NCBI RefSeq assembly: GCF_000423005.1
Contig: NZ_AUHD01000001.1
Coordinates: forward strand, 620,001-684,000
Reading direction: 5' to 3'
Origin: Gelidibacter mesophilus DSM 14095
Lineage (GTDB): Bacteria > Bacteroidota > Bacteroidia > Flavobacteriales > Flavobacteriaceae
DNA: 64,000 nt
The stretch's first letter is position 1. Every line of letters starts with the position of its first letter. Below, piece by piece: positions 8,162-16,964 of this stretch. The position numbers and the translations under genes are program-made. Below the pieces are notes generated by a model that saw nothing but the letters and a program-made list of their open reading frames with translations, was not told the DNA's origin and did no database searches.

Positions 8162-10615
8162 ATGCAACATTTTATAGACGTCATACTTCCCATTCCACTT
8201 GAAAGGTTATTTACCTACAGTATCACTCAGGCCGAATCGGAATTTTTAAAACCGGGCATGCGGGTGGCAGTTCCATTTGGAAAAAGCAAGATCTATACGG
8301 CGCTGGTATTTCGTATCCATGGACAACAGCCGGTGGCTTATGACGCTAAAGAAATTCATCAGATTTTAGATGATGCACCCATCATTACCCAAAATCAGTT
8401 GGCACATTGGCAATGGATTTCAGAATATTATATGTGTACTTTAGGGGATGTACTAAGAGCTGCATTGCCTAATTCCTTTTTGCTTGAAAGTGAAACGATC
8501 ATCACTAAAAACAATGACAAGATCATCAATGATGCCGATTTAAAGGATGAGGAATTTTTGGTGTATGAAGCGCTCCACCATCAGTCGTCGCTTAAACTTC
8601 AAGATTTGGTCAATATCCTGGATAAGAAGAATGTGTTTCCCGTCATTAATAGGCTATTGGATAAAGAAGCCATCGTCCTTCAGGAAGAAGTGTATGAAAA
8701 ATACAAGCCCAAATTGGTTCGGTATGTCAAGCTGAATTCGAAGTATGCTGAACCTCAAAAATTACAGTTATTATTGGAGGAGATGAGCAGGGCGCCGAAG
8801 CAGAGGGATGTGGTCATGACTTTATTTTCGCTTTCGGCACAAACGAAGAAATCTGTAAAAGTGACGGACTTGTCTGATGCGAGTGGTGCCTCATCAGCCA
8901 TCATAAAAACGTTGATCGACAAGGAAATTCTTGAAGAATATCACTTTCAAGAAGATCGTGTGGCCTATCTGGGAGAGGCCAATGAAGCTTCCAAAGAACT
9001 AAACAACTATCAAGTTACTGCGCTTAAAGAGATTCATGAATCTTTTGAGAAATTTAATATTACCTTATTGCATGGGGTGACCTCTTCGGGAAAAACGGAG
9101 GTGTATGTGAAGTTGATTGAAGATGTCATTGCCCAAGGCAAGCAAGTGCTGTACTTGCTACCTGAAATTGCCCTGACCACACAGTTGGTGAGCCGATTGG
9201 AAACTTATTTTGGAGGCAATGTATCAGTTTACCATTCTAAATATTCATCTCATGAACGTTTTGAACTTTGGAATAACGTATTGCAAAATCAGCCCAAGGC
9301 ACAGATTGTGTTGGGGGCACGTTCGTCTATTTTCTTGCCGTTTCACAATTTGGGATTGGTGATTATTGACGAAGAACATGAAACTTCTTTTAAACAATTT
9401 GATCCTGCACCACGCTACCATGCGCGCGATGCGGCCATTGTTGTGGCCTCTCTGTTTAAAAGCAAAACCTTGTTGGGCTCGGCCACACCAAGTTTGGAAA
9501 GCTATCATAATGTTAAACAAGGCAAGTATGGTTTGGTGGAAATTACCCACAGATATAATGATGTGCTCATGCCCGATATTGAGTTGGTCGATATTCAGGA
9601 TAAGCACAAACGAAAGCGGATGACGGGGCATTTTAGCGACCGACTCATTGAAGAAATGACTGCCGCTTTAAAGGAAGGCCATCAAATCATATTATTCCAA
9701 AACCGACGTGGTTTTTCTCCTATTGTAGAATGTACTACTTGTGGACATTCGCCACAGTGTCCTAATTGTGATGTGAGTCTGACCTTTCACCAATATAAAA
9801 ATGAGTTACGATGCCATTATTGCGGCTATTATACCGCCATGCTTAAAAATTGTATGGCCTGCGGCAGCGTGGAATTGGACAATAAGGGTTTTGGTACGGA
9901 GCAGGTGCAAGAAGAAGCCCAAGAAATTTTTCCAGAGCATAAGGTGGCAAGAATGGATTTGGATACCACACGCGGGAAGTTTGGTTATGATAAAATTATC
10001 AATGCGTTTGAGCAAAAAGAAGTTGATATTCTGGTTGGTACCCAAATGTTGACCAAAGGGTTGGATTTCAGAAATGTGAAGCTGGTTGGTATTATGAATG
10101 CTGACAATATGCTCAATTTTCCTGATTTTAGGGCTCATGAACGGAGTTTTCAATTGATGCTTCAAGTATCAGGGAGGGCAGGGCGTACCGATGAACGTGG
10201 GAAAGTGTTGATTCAAACTTATAATCCGCACCATCGAATTCTGCATCAAGTTTCCAATAACAATTATGAGGAGATGTATAAGGAGCAGATGGATGAGCGC
10301 CATAATTTTAAATACCCACCCGTTTTCCGATTGATAAAAATCACCTTAAAACACAAAGATTTTAATAAGGTAAATATTGGCGCAGAATGGTATGCCACAG
10401 GCCTAAAACAGGTTTTTAAAACTAATATTTTAGGACCAGAATTTCCACCTATCTCCCGGATCAGGAACCAATTCCATAAGAACATTCTTGTTAAGATTCC
10501 GCAGCAACAATCCTTATCAAAAACCAAAAAAGCCATTGCTAAGATTAATAACAGTTTTTTGAGTATTAAAGAATTTAGATCGGTCAGGGTTATTTTGAAT
10601 GTCGATAACTACTAG
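8162..10615 (+). CDS. priA: Primosomal protein N' (PriA helicase)
   Basis: Replication-restart helicase that recognises stalled forks and D-loops and reloads the replisome. Of 817 residues, ~1-105 form the 3' DNA-end binding domain (DVILPIPLERLFTYSI, VPFGKSKIYTALV). A superfamily 2 helicase core follows: GVTSSGKTEVY near residue 304, DEEHE near 402, GSATPSLES near 440. The inserted zinc-binding region (about 523-567) has eight cysteines in CxxC pairs (CTTCGHSPQCPNC, CHYC, CMAC). Motifs V and VI are in GTQMLTKGLDF and QVSGRAGR. It is the last gene of the nadC-yihY-priA run. A 22-bp near-perfect duplication covers its stop codon (see 10599-10642). Confidence 0.96.
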   Translation: MQHFIDVILPIPLERLFTYSITQAESEFLKPGMRVAVPFGKSKIYTALVFRIHGQQPVAYDAKEIHQILDDAPIITQNQLAHWQWISEYYMCTLGDVLRAALPNSFLLESETIITKNNDKIINDADLKDEEFLVYEALHHQSSLKLQDLVNILDKKNVFPVINRLLDKEAIVLQEEVYEKYKPKLVRYVKLNSKYAEPQKLQLLLEEMSRAPKQRDVVMTLFSLSAQTKKSVKVTDLSDASGASSAIIKTLIDKEILEEYHFQEDRVAYLGEANEASKELNNYQVTALKEIHESFEKFNITLLHGVTSSGKTEVYVKLIEDVIAQGKQVLYLLPEIALTTQLVSRLETYFGGNVSVYHSKYSSHERFELWNNVLQNQPKAQIVLGARSSIFLPFHNLGLVIIDEEHETSFKQFDPAPRYHARDAAIVVASLFKSKTLLGSATPSLESYHNVKQGKYGLVEITHRYNDVLMPDIELVDIQDKHKRKRMTGHFSDRLIEEMTAALKEGHQIILFQNRRGFSPIVECTTCGHSPQCPNCDVSLTFHQYKNELRCHYCGYYTAMLKNCMACGSVELDNKGFGTEQVQEEAQEIFPEHKVARMDLDTTRGKFGYDKIINAFEQKEVDILVGTQMLTKGLDFRNVKLVGIMNADNMLNFPDFRAHERSFQLMLQVSGRAGRTDERGKVLIQTYNPHHRILHQVSNNNYEEMYKEQMDERHNFKYPPVFRLIKITLKHKDFNKVNIGAEWYATGLKQVFKTNILGPEFPPISRIRNQFHKNILVKIPQQQSLSKTKKAIAKINNSFLSIKEFRSVRVILNVDNY

Positions 10616-10642
10616 TGAAAATGTTGATAACTACTAGTAAAA
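10599..10642 (+). repeat. 22-bp tandem duplication at the end of priA
   Basis: Two head-to-tail 22-base units (10599-10620 and 10621-10642) differ at only two positions. Each contains gataactactagt; the first encodes the last PriA residues (VDNY) and the stop. The second copy repeats the end of the reading frame beyond the stop. Confidence 0.85.
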
Positions 10643-11095
10643 TAGAAATGTGCTTTTCGCCCATTTCGTATTTGAACTAATCCCGCTTTTTAGCAGGGTT
10701 TTTAATGCCATATCCAATTCTTCTTTAGATAGTTATAAATTGAACTAATCTCGCTCCCAAAACTCTTGGATTGGCGGGATTTTTCTAACAACGCAAAATT
10801 TTCCCTAGAAGTCGCAAGTTGAACTTATCCTTCCCATGCTTCAGGATTGGAAACCAATCAACAGAACACAGATGACGCAGATAGTGCAGATTTTCACTGA
10901 TTGCTCCGAAAAGATCGGTGCCGATCATAAAAAATCAGCGTCATCAGCGTTCCATTTCATAAAATTTTAATTCAAAGAATTCGATTGATCTAAAATTTCA
11001 TTTCAATTAACTATTTCAAACACCTTAATTTCATTTAACCCCAAAAAAAAAATCCTACTTTACAGCAGGATTTTTACCAATAAAATGTTATTCCT
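10616..11095. other. Intergenic region with short degenerate repeats
   Basis: Non-coding between priA and the convergent LytTR gene. A phrase TTGAACTaATC followed by Cys/Gly-rich-looking GC clusters occurs at 10672, 10740 and 10819, suggesting a degenerate repeat of about 70-80 bases. Sequence near 10861-10965 (acagatgacgcagatagtg, then cagcgtcatcagcgttcc) belongs to the same kind of intergenic phrase seen near 17640. The LytTR terminator closes the region. Confidence 0.5.
11041..11075 (-). terminator. Rho-independent terminator of the LytTR regulator
   Basis: Inverted repeat AAAAATCCT / AGGATTTTT (about 11047-11055 and 11067-11075) followed on the minus strand by a run of about ten T residues. 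It lies 21 bases beyond the stop codon at 11096. Confidence 0.8.
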
Positions 11096-11791
11096 TTAGA
11101 TATTATTCAACGCATCCACAAGTTCAGACTTTTTATTCCTACTGAGAGGAATCTCATAGGCGCCCACTTCAACATTTTTACTGTTGAATCGGTCTACTTT
11201 GTCCAAATTGACGATATACGATTTATGAATTCTTAAAAATTTGCCTTCCGGTAATTCCTGTTCAAAAGCTTTCATGGTTGAAAGTACGACCAAGCTGTTT
11301 TCCTCTGTGACCAATTTCACATAATCCCCAAGGGCTTCAATCCATTTAATGTCCTTAATATATACTTTACGCTTTTTGAGGTTACTTTTTACAAAGATGT
11401 GCTCCCCATCAGTTTCGTTAAAATCTAGCGTCAATTTATGCTGTTCTAGGGCTTTTTCTACAGCAACATTAAAACGCTCTCTAGTGATGGGTTTTTGAAG
11501 ATAATCAGTTGCATCGTAATTAAAAGCTTTAAATGCGTATTCTGTTTTACCAGTAACAAAAATAATTTGGGGTTTGTTGTTGAGAACGTCCAATAGCTCA
11601 AAACCATTAAGAACAGGCATTTCAATATCCAAAAAGATAAGATCTACTTTATGGGTATTGAGACCATTTTTAGTTTCAAGGGCGCTACTATATTCTGCAA
11701 TAAGGTTAAGAGCTGAATGATTTTCGATTAACTTTACAATCGATAAGCGTTGTATCGCTGAGTCATCAACTACTACACAGTTTAGAGTCAT
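11096..11791 (-). CDS. LytTR-family response regulator
   Basis: Two-component response regulator of 231 residues. The receiver domain (1-~115) has acidic residues in VVVDDSA, the phospho-acceptor Asp at 55 in LIFLDIEMP, the conserved Thr in FVTGKT near 80 and Lys 100 in YLQKPIT. A LytTR DNA-binding domain follows (about 135-231), with IKDIKWIEALGDYVKLV and FLRIHKSYIVNLDKVDRF. The start MTLNCVVVDD at 11791 is preferred over an in-frame start 23 codons upstream. No LytS-type sensor kinase adjoins it, so it is an orphan here; in Bacteroidota its partner is often a 7TM or histidine-kinase-domain sensor encoded elsewhere. Monocistronic, with its own terminator. Confidence 0.93.
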   Translation of the reverse strand: MTLNCVVVDDSAIQRLSIVKLIENHSALNLIAEYSSALETKNGLNTHKVDLIFLDIEMPVLNGFELLDVLNNKPQIIFVTGKTEYAFKAFNYDATDYLQKPITRERFNVAVEKALEQHKLTLDFNETDGEHIFVKSNLKKRKVYIKDIKWIEALGDYVKLVTEENSLVVLSTMKAFEQELPEGKFLRIHKSYIVNLDKVDRFNSKNVEVGAYEIPLSRNKKSELVDALNNI

Positions 11792-11924
11792 AACATTTGG
11801 TTTATTTAGGTTAAGATATCGACAATAGTACGAAAAATTCGGATAAAAACCAAATATCATCGGTAAACCGTTAAATTTAACATATTTTTAAACAACCAAT
11901 CTTGGATATAAAAATAACTAAAAT

Positions 11925-11959
11925 TTTGTTGCCAAAACCATATATAATGGTTATTTTTG
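11925..11959 (+). promoter_or_regulatory. Promoter of the rpsF-rpsR-rplI operon
   Basis: A -33 element TTTG (11925-11928, with a second TTG at 11929-11931) and a -7 element TATTTTTG (11952-11959) fit the Bacteroidota consensus with about 20-23 bases between them. The start codon of rpsF follows 31 bases after the -7 box. Confidence 0.75.
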
Positions 11960-11990
11960 CAGCCATTTTAAATAATTAAATACAATTTAT

Positions 11991-12329
11991 ATGAATCATT
12001 ATGAAACTGTTTTCATCTTAAATCCCGTTTTATCTGAAACACAGATAAAGGAAACAGTAGAGAAATACGAAGATTTTCTTGTTTCTAGAGGAGCAAAGAT
12101 GGTATCCAAAGAAGATTGGGGCTTAAAAAAATTAGCTTATCCAATCCAAAACAAAAAAAGTGGCTTTTACCACTTGTTTGAGTACACTGTAGATGGTGAA
12201 GTTATCAATCCACTAGAAGTAGAATTTAGACGTGACGAGCGTTTTATGCGTTATTTAACTGTAAAGTTAGACAAGCATGCGATCTCATGGGCTGAAAGAA
12301 GAAGAACTAAACTTAAACAAAAAGCGTAA
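11991..12329 (+). CDS. rpsF: 30S ribosomal protein bS6
   Basis: Ribosomal protein bS6 of the 30S platform, which binds next to bS18 on the central domain of 16S rRNA. The 112 residues open with [20 protein letters not shown] and contain [20 protein letters not shown] and the C-terminal [11 protein letters not shown], all typical. It leads the operon rpsF-rpsR-rplI, with only two bases between its stop and the ATG of rpsR. The ssb or priB gene found between these in many other phyla is absent. A clear promoter precedes it. Confidence 0.98.
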   Translation: MNHYETVFILNPVLSETQIKETVEKYEDFLVSRGAKMVSKEDWGLKKLAYPIQNKKSGFYHLFEYTVDGEVINPLEVEFRRDERFMRYLTVKLDKHAISWAERRRTKLKQKA

Positions 12330-12331
12330 TT

Positions 12332-12628
12332 ATGTCATCAATAGAACAACAAGCTAAAGGAAAAAAGGACGGCGAGATCAGATATCTTACCCCTTTGAAC
12401 ATTGACACAAGCAAAACGAAAAAATATTGTCGTTTCCAAAAGTCTGGTATCAAATATGTTGATTATAAAGATGCCGATTGGTTATTAGGATTTGTTAACG
12501 AGCAAGGTAAATTGTTACCAAGACGTTTAACAGGAACCTCATTAAAGTATCAAAGAAAAGTATCTGTAGCAGTAAAAAGAGCGCGTCACCTTGCGTTGAT
12601 GCCTTATGTAGCAGATTTATTAAAATAA
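12332..12628 (+). CDS. rpsR: 30S ribosomal protein bS18
   Basis: Ribosomal protein bS18, the heterodimer partner of bS6 in the 30S platform. The 98 residues contain [20 protein letters not shown], then [20 protein letters not shown] and [10 protein letters not shown], which match the family core. An N-terminal extension ([20 protein letters not shown]) is somewhat longer than in E. coli. One cysteine of the family remains (CRF), giving a protein without a CxxC zinc pair. Second gene of the operon, 13 bases before rplI. Confidence 0.98.
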   Translation: MSSIEQQAKGKKDGEIRYLTPLNIDTSKTKKYCRFQKSGIKYVDYKDADWLLGFVNEQGKLLPRRLTGTSLKYQRKVSVAVKRARHLALMPYVADLLK

Positions 12629-12641
12629 TAAAAACATAACT

Positions 12642-13103
12642 ATGGAACTTATATTAAAACAAGACGTTGAAAATTTAGGATTTAAAGACGATGTTGTAAC
12701 GGTAAAGAACGGTTATGGTAGAAATTTCTTAATTCCTCAAAAACAAGCGGTAATGGCAACAGTTTCAGCTAAAAAAGTATTGGCTGAAAACTTGAAGCAA
12801 CGTGCGTTCAAAGAAAAACAAGTGATTGCAGAAGCGCAACAACAAGCAGACGCAATTAAAGCATTGGAAATTAAATTAACTTCTAAAGCGGGTGCTGGTG
12901 CAACTGCTGGAGACAAAATATTTGGCTCTATTACCAATATTGATTTGGCAAATGCATTCAACAATGCTGGAATTTCAGTAGATAAAAAGTATATCGCCAT
13001 TACAGGTGGTAATATCAAACGTTTAGGTCAATATGACGCTGTTATCAGACTTCATAGAGATGTAACTGTTGATATGACTTTTGAGGTTATTGCAGAAGCA
13101 TAA
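12642..13103 (+). CDS. rplI: 50S ribosomal protein bL9
   Basis: Ribosomal protein bL9, which binds domain V of 23S rRNA near the L1 stalk with its N-terminal domain and reaches out with a long helix to a C-terminal globular domain. The 153-residue chain starts MELILKQDVENLGFKDDVVT, continues VKNGYGRNFLIPQKQAV (N-terminal RNA-binding signature), then a helix rich in Ala, Lys and Gln, and the C-terminal domain FGSITNIDLANAF. Last gene of the operon; a strong terminator follows 20 bases after the stop. Confidence 0.98.
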   Translation: MELILKQDVENLGFKDDVVTVKNGYGRNFLIPQKQAVMATVSAKKVLAENLKQRAFKEKQVIAEAQQQADAIKALEIKLTSKAGAGATAGDKIFGSITNIDLANAFNNAGISVDKKYIAITGGNIKRLGQYDAVIRLHRDVTVDMTFEVIAEA

Positions 13104-13122
13104 TTTTCAAAAATTAATTTGT

Positions 13123-13158
13123 AAAAGCCTCAATCCTTTATTGGAATGAGGCTTTTTT
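13123..13158 (+). terminator. Rho-independent terminator of the rpsF operon
   Basis: Stem AAAAGCCTCA pairs with TGAGGCTTTT, extended by TCC/GGA past a single A-A mismatch, with loop TTTATT, followed by a run of T. It lies directly downstream of rplI. Confidence 0.92.
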
Positions 13159-13284
13159 CATAACCAGAATTTTTCTATTTAAGAAAAGCACATCTAATTA
13201 TTGGGGTAATAAACACACAATATATCCCTAATTTAAGTTTAAACTAAAATAGGTTTCTTCCGTTTGGGAGATCAAGAGGAGCCC

Positions 13285-13758
13285 ATGAAATACACAAGAC
13301 TTACCAAAGAACAGTTTGAAGAACTGCACCAAGAGTTTATCAACTTTTTGGCCACACAAACAATTACTGCCGAAGAATGGGCAGATATTAAAACCAATAA
13401 ACCAGAGGTTGCTGAAGAGGAACTGGATGTTTTTAGCGATTTAGTTTGGGAAGGTGTCTTACAGAAAGTAGTGTACTTAGAACACATTTCGCCGCAACAG
13501 ATGCATTTGTTCCATTTGAGAGCAACTGATATGCAATTGATAGCTGTTAAATTAAAAATAGAAACTGTCGATTTAACAACTCGTGAAGGATTTAATTGGT
13601 TTAGAGACAATTTATTGTCTGATGAGGTTGAATTTTTGACTGCCACTAAAGCCTATTCCGAAGATAAGGCATTGGACAAATTTAAACTTATTCAGCAAGG
13701 CGGCGTCATTACTAAAGGTGAATTATATAAGTATTTTGAGAAGTTAGTATTGAAATAA
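13285..13758 (+). CDS. DUF6495-type conserved flavobacterial protein
   Basis: Small soluble acidic protein of 157 residues, probably the DUF6495 family restricted to Bacteroidota; the function is unknown. It begins MKYTRLTKEQFEELHQEF, followed by a conserved block NFLATQTITAEEWADIKTNK and EVAEEELDVFSDLVWEGVL, then a beta-rich C-terminal part ending in a helix GELYKYFEKLVLK. No signal peptide, membrane segment or catalytic motif is visible. The start at 13285 is chosen because the upstream in-frame TTG (13264) adds seven residues without family character. It stands alone between the rplI terminator and the convergent ABC permease gene. The family name is from memory of the N-terminal motif. 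Confidence 0.72.
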   Translation: MKYTRLTKEQFEELHQEFINFLATQTITAEEWADIKTNKPEVAEEELDVFSDLVWEGVLQKVVYLEHISPQQMHLFHLRATDMQLIAVKLKIETVDLTTREGFNWFRDNLLSDEVEFLTATKAYSEDKALDKFKLIQQGGVITKGELYKYFEKLVLK

Positions 13759-13916
13759 ATTTAATGTTACATCTTCAGCCTCCAGTCTTCAGTTTGCACT
13801 TTTTGGATATTTCATACGTATGTATTGGGTCCAAATCAATTTGGTGGTCATATTTGATGCTGATATCACGACCTGTTGCGAGAGAAGGCTGCTGATATCC
13901 CACTATCCACTCATCA

Positions 13917-15158
13917 CTACTCATACCGCAGCGATTCAATAGGGTCCAGCTTAGCCGCTTTTACTGCCGGAAGAAGACCAGCAACCACGGCCACGATAAA
14001 AGCAATGGTGAACGCGCTGAACATGGCCAGCCAAGGGGTTGAAAATTGGAAGTCGGCGGCAGCAGAAACACCATACCCAATAAGGACCCCCAATATAATT
14101 CCGATGATACCTCCCAATTGTCCAATAATAATAGCTTCCATAAAAAACTGGGTCGCTATGGTTTTCTTTTTGGCGCCCAATGCTTTCCTGACCCCAATTT
14201 CTCGAGTACGTTCTGTAACAGATACAAACAGAATGTTCATTAAAGCAATAGAAGACCCCAAAATAGTGATCATACTAATCACCCAGGCGGCAATATAAAG
14301 ATAGTCCGTAATTGAGCCAATACGATTGATCAAATCATCACTGCGCTCTATTCCAAAATTATTCTCTTCAACGGGATTCAGGTTTCTAATATTTCTAAAA
14401 GTCAGGATAGCATCATCTTGTGCGCCTTCCAGCATGTCTTTTTTATCGGTTTTAACACTTAAGCTGTAATTGATATTCGGACTGGTGAACAAGGTTCTTG
14501 CCTTTTGAATCGGAATCATCATTCGTAAATCCTGATTGTTTCCAAAACTAGAGCCTTTCGCTTTTAAAACCCCAATCACTTTAAACTTGGCGCCTCTAAC
14601 ACTTATGGTCTGACCTATCGGATTGACATCACTTAAAATGGCTTTGGCCAAATCACTCCCAATAACACAAAGTGTACTGCTGTTTTCAATATCAAAATAA
14701 TTGAATTCGCGACCTTCAGTAACTTCCAATCCGGAATTTTGAATAAAATGTTCGTTCACCCCCAAAACCATCACTTCAGGGTCGGTTTTTTGATTTTCGT
14801 ATTTTACTTCTGCCGCTTGGGTCCCCACAAACGAAATGGACACTTGGGTAAAAGGAAATTTATAAGTGTTTTTAAAATCTGTAACATCTCTATAACTGAT
14901 CACGGGATTGATCTTTTGAACTTCTTTTCCGCTTTGGCGCTGGGTAGTAAATTCATAACGTTGAAAGTTGAACGTATTAGCACCCATGGAAGAAAAATCA
15001 CTGGATATAGTATTCTCCAAAGCTGAGACGGCGCTCAAAATGCCTACCAAAGCCGTAATCCCGATGGCAATGATCAGAACCGTCAAAATGGTGCGAAGCA
15101 GCTGGGTGCGAATGGAGTTTAGGGCAATTCTAATATTCTCTCTGAATAATGAAAACAT
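13917..15158 (-). CDS. MacB/FtsX-type ABC transporter permease
   Basis: Permease subunit of a MacB-like ABC transporter, 413 residues. One transmembrane segment near the N-terminus (LRTILTVLIIAIGITALVGI) is followed by a large periplasmic MacB core domain (about residues 45-270) and three C-terminal transmembrane segments carrying the FtsX signature (NILFVSVTERTREIGVRKAL, then KTIATQFFMEAIIIGQLGGI). It ends AAKLDPIESLRYE, the classic terminus. Such proteins work mechanically with a cytoplasmic ATPase and often a MacA-type adaptor to drive export; neither is adjacent here. Start 15158 (MFSLFRENIRIAL) is preferred over an in-frame start 46 codons upstream. Substrate unknown. Confidence 0.9.
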   Translation of the reverse strand: MFSLFRENIRIALNSIRTQLLRTILTVLIIAIGITALVGILSAVSALENTISSDFSSMGANTFNFQRYEFTTQRQSGKEVQKINPVISYRDVTDFKNTYKFPFTQVSISFVGTQAAEVKYENQKTDPEVMVLGVNEHFIQNSGLEVTEGREFNYFDIENSSTLCVIGSDLAKAILSDVNPIGQTISVRGAKFKVIGVLKAKGSSFGNNQDLRMMIPIQKARTLFTSPNINYSLSVKTDKKDMLEGAQDDAILTFRNIRNLNPVEENNFGIERSDDLINRIGSITDYLYIAAWVISMITILGSSIALMNILFVSVTERTREIGVRKALGAKKKTIATQFFMEAIIIGQLGGIIGIILGVLIGYGVSAAADFQFSTPWLAMFSAFTIAFIVAVVAGLLPAVKAAKLDPIESLRYE

Positions 15159-15449
15159 AAAGGTTGGGTGTTCTTGTGAGTGTTCAATGACTATAAGACT
15201 ACAAACGGTCAATAAAGTTACTATAATTTTGAAATAAGACGTGCATTTTTTTTGTTTCCAGCATATAGCACAGATAGGTACTGATGACTTCGGCATTTAT
15301 TTGAGCGCATAACCATAGGGCGAAGGGTTTTGGTGCAAGACGAATTTAACGTTAGTAGTTAACATCCAGTTTGGTTTTAACTTCCGAAATTCTACGAAAA
15401 TTTGAGAGATCAGCGGGAGAAAACCACGAGAATAGCAAATACCATCCAA

Positions 15450-15484
15450 TTTGGTTTTATATTCTTCAAATTGTAATATTTTTG
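15450..15484 (+). promoter_or_regulatory. Predicted hisS promoter
   Basis: TTTG (15450-15453), 23 bases, then TATTTTTG (15477-15484), both matching the Bacteroidota consensus. The predicted transcript would start near 15490, giving a leader of about 100 bases before the hisS ATG. Confidence 0.6.
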
Positions 15485-15507
15485 CAGGAAGTAGAATATA
15501 AATTGAG

Positions 15508-15586
15508 ATTCCTGCCCATGCAGGAATTGTAAAATAAGATCCCCGCTTTGTGGGGATTATAAAAAGAGATTCCTGCCTTAGCAGGA
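15508..15586 (+). promoter_or_regulatory. Three consecutive hairpins in the hisS leader
   Basis: Three stem-loops: ATTCCTGC-ccat-GCAGGAAT (15508-15527), ATCCCCGC-ttt-GTGGGGAT (15539-15557, one G-T pair) and TCCTGC-ctta-GCAGGA (15571-15586). The last ends 7 bases before the hisS ATG at 15594. The first and third share the same stem, so this may be a small repeat element or a structured mRNA leader. None is followed by a T run, so they are not simple terminators. Confidence 0.6.
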
Positions 15587-15593
15587 CGTTGAT

Positions 15594-16964
15594 ATGGCAC
15601 AAAAACCAAGCATTCCAAAAGGGACCCGCGATTTCAATCCGGAGGAAGTTGCAAAACGCAATTATATTTTTAGTACGATCCGACACAATTTTGAACGTTT
15701 CGGATTTCAACCGATCGAAACCCCCAGTTTTGAAAATTCAGACACCTTAATGGGGAAATACGGCGAGGAAGGTGACCGATTGATTTTTAAGATTTTAAAT
15801 TCTGGGGACTTTTTAAATAAGGCCGATCAGCAAGCTTATGATGATAAAGATTCCAATAAAATAACGTCTTCCATTTCTGAAAAGGCGTTGCGTTATGACC
15901 TTACCGTACCTTTTGCACGCTACGTAGTTCAGCACCAAAATGAAATTGAATTTCCTTTTAAACGTTATCAGATCCAACCGGTTTGGAGGGCAGACCGTCC
16001 TCAAAAAGGCCGTTTTAGAGAGTTTTTTCAATGTGATGCCGATGTGGTTGGAAGCCAGTCTTTATGGCAAGAAGTGGAATTCGTTCAATTGTACGATGCG
16101 GTATTTACAGCGTTGAAATTGGAAGGTGTTACCATAAAAATCAACAATCGGAAGATTTTATCCGGAATTGCGGAAGTGATTGGTGCACAGGACAAGTTGA
16201 TCGATTTTACCGTAGCCCTCGATAAATTGGATAAGATAGGCGAGGAGAAGGTCAAGGAAGAAATGCTGGGCAAAGGGATTTCGGAGTTGGGAATAGAAAA
16301 ATTACAACCATTATTCAGTCTGTCAGGAACTTTTGAATCGCAGATTGCACAATTAAAAAGCATATTGTCCACGTCAGAAGAAGGTACAAAAGGAATCGAA
16401 GAATTGGAATTTATTGATCACGCCATTTCAGAATTGAAATTGCAAACCGCCAGCTTGAAATTGGATGTGACTTTGGCCCGCGGACTCAATTATTATACCG
16501 GTGCTATTTTTGAAGTGGCTGCTCCAGAAGGGGTTGCCATGGGCTCTATTGGTGGCGGCGGACGCTATGATGACCTTACTGGGATTTTCGGATTGAAAGA
16601 TGTAAGTGGCGTAGGCATCAGCTTTGGGTTGGACCGGATTTACTTGGTATTGGAAGCTTTGGATCTATTTCCTGAAACCATTACGAATACGGTAAAAGTG
16701 CTCTTTTTAAATTTCGGCGAAACCGAGGCTATGGCCAGTATGAAAGCCATTAAAGCACTTCGAAGAAACGGCATCAACGCCGAATTATTTCCAGATCACA
16801 AAAAAACCATCAAACAGTTCAATTATGCCAACAAGCGCAATATTCCGAACGTGGTACTCGTGGGCGAATCCGAACTAGAATCGGGAACCTATACCCTTAA
16901 AAACATGATTTCAGGTGATCAGCAATCGGTTGATCTGAAGACTTTGGTGACGTTGTTGCGGTAA
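15594..16964 (+). CDS. hisS: Histidyl-tRNA synthetase
   Basis: Class II aminoacyl-tRNA synthetase that charges tRNA-His. The 456-residue protein shows class II motif 1 after KGTRDFNPEE, motif 2 around PVWRADRPQKGRFREFFQCD (about residues 125-144), the histidine-specific ARGLNYYTGAIFEV near 300 and GGGGRYDDL, and motif 3 in GVGISFGLDRIYLVLEAL. An anticodon-binding domain occupies about 365-456 (VKVLFLNFGETEAM to the end). The ATG at 15594 gives MAQKPSIPKGTRDF, the standard start. It is preceded by its own promoter and a structured leader; no clear terminator follows. Confidence 0.97.
   Translation: MAQKPSIPKGTRDFNPEEVAKRNYIFSTIRHNFERFGFQPIETPSFENSDTLMGKYGEEGDRLIFKILNSGDFLNKADQQAYDDKDSNKITSSISEKALRYDLTVPFARYVVQHQNEIEFPFKRYQIQPVWRADRPQKGRFREFFQCDADVVGSQSLWQEVEFVQLYDAVFTALKLEGVTIKINNRKILSGIAEVIGAQDKLIDFTVALDKLDKIGEEKVKEEMLGKGISELGIEKLQPLFSLSGTFESQIAQLKSILSTSEEGTKGIEELEFIDHAISELKLQTASLKLDVTLARGLNYYTGAIFEVAAPEGVAMGSIGGGGRYDDLTGIFGLKDVSGVGISFGLDRIYLVLEALDLFPETITNTVKVLFLNFGETEAMASMKAIKALRRNGINAELFPDHKKTIKQFNYANKRNIPNVVLVGESELESGTYTLKNMISGDQQSVDLKTLVTLLR

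Larger units (their letters stand above)
15159..15593. other. Intergenic region with hisS promoter and leader
   Basis: No gene is supported. A direct repeat of about 32 bases (catccagtttggttttaac at 15363 and catccaatttggttttata at 15443, spacing 80) occurs before the leader. A promoter for hisS and three consecutive hairpins are listed separately. A 137-codon minus-strand frame across this region and the start of hisS has no recognisable features. Confidence 0.6.

Noticed and set aside
11096-11791. LytTR regulator paired with a kinase in the window
   Set aside because: The only kinase (48458) has a HisKA_3 domain and is next to its own LuxR-type regulator; no LytS-like sensor is nearby.
13876-14298. 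140-codon plus-strand frame
   Set aside because: Antisense to the conserved FtsX domain of the ABC permease gene.
15485-15593. T-box riboswitch controlling hisS
   Set aside because: No T-box sequence or specifier loop; hairpins are short and repeat the same stem, and T-boxes are not expected in this phylum.
15297-15710. 137-codon minus-strand frame upstream of hisS
   Set aside because: Overlaps the hisS start, is built from the direct repeat and hairpin sequence and has no domain.
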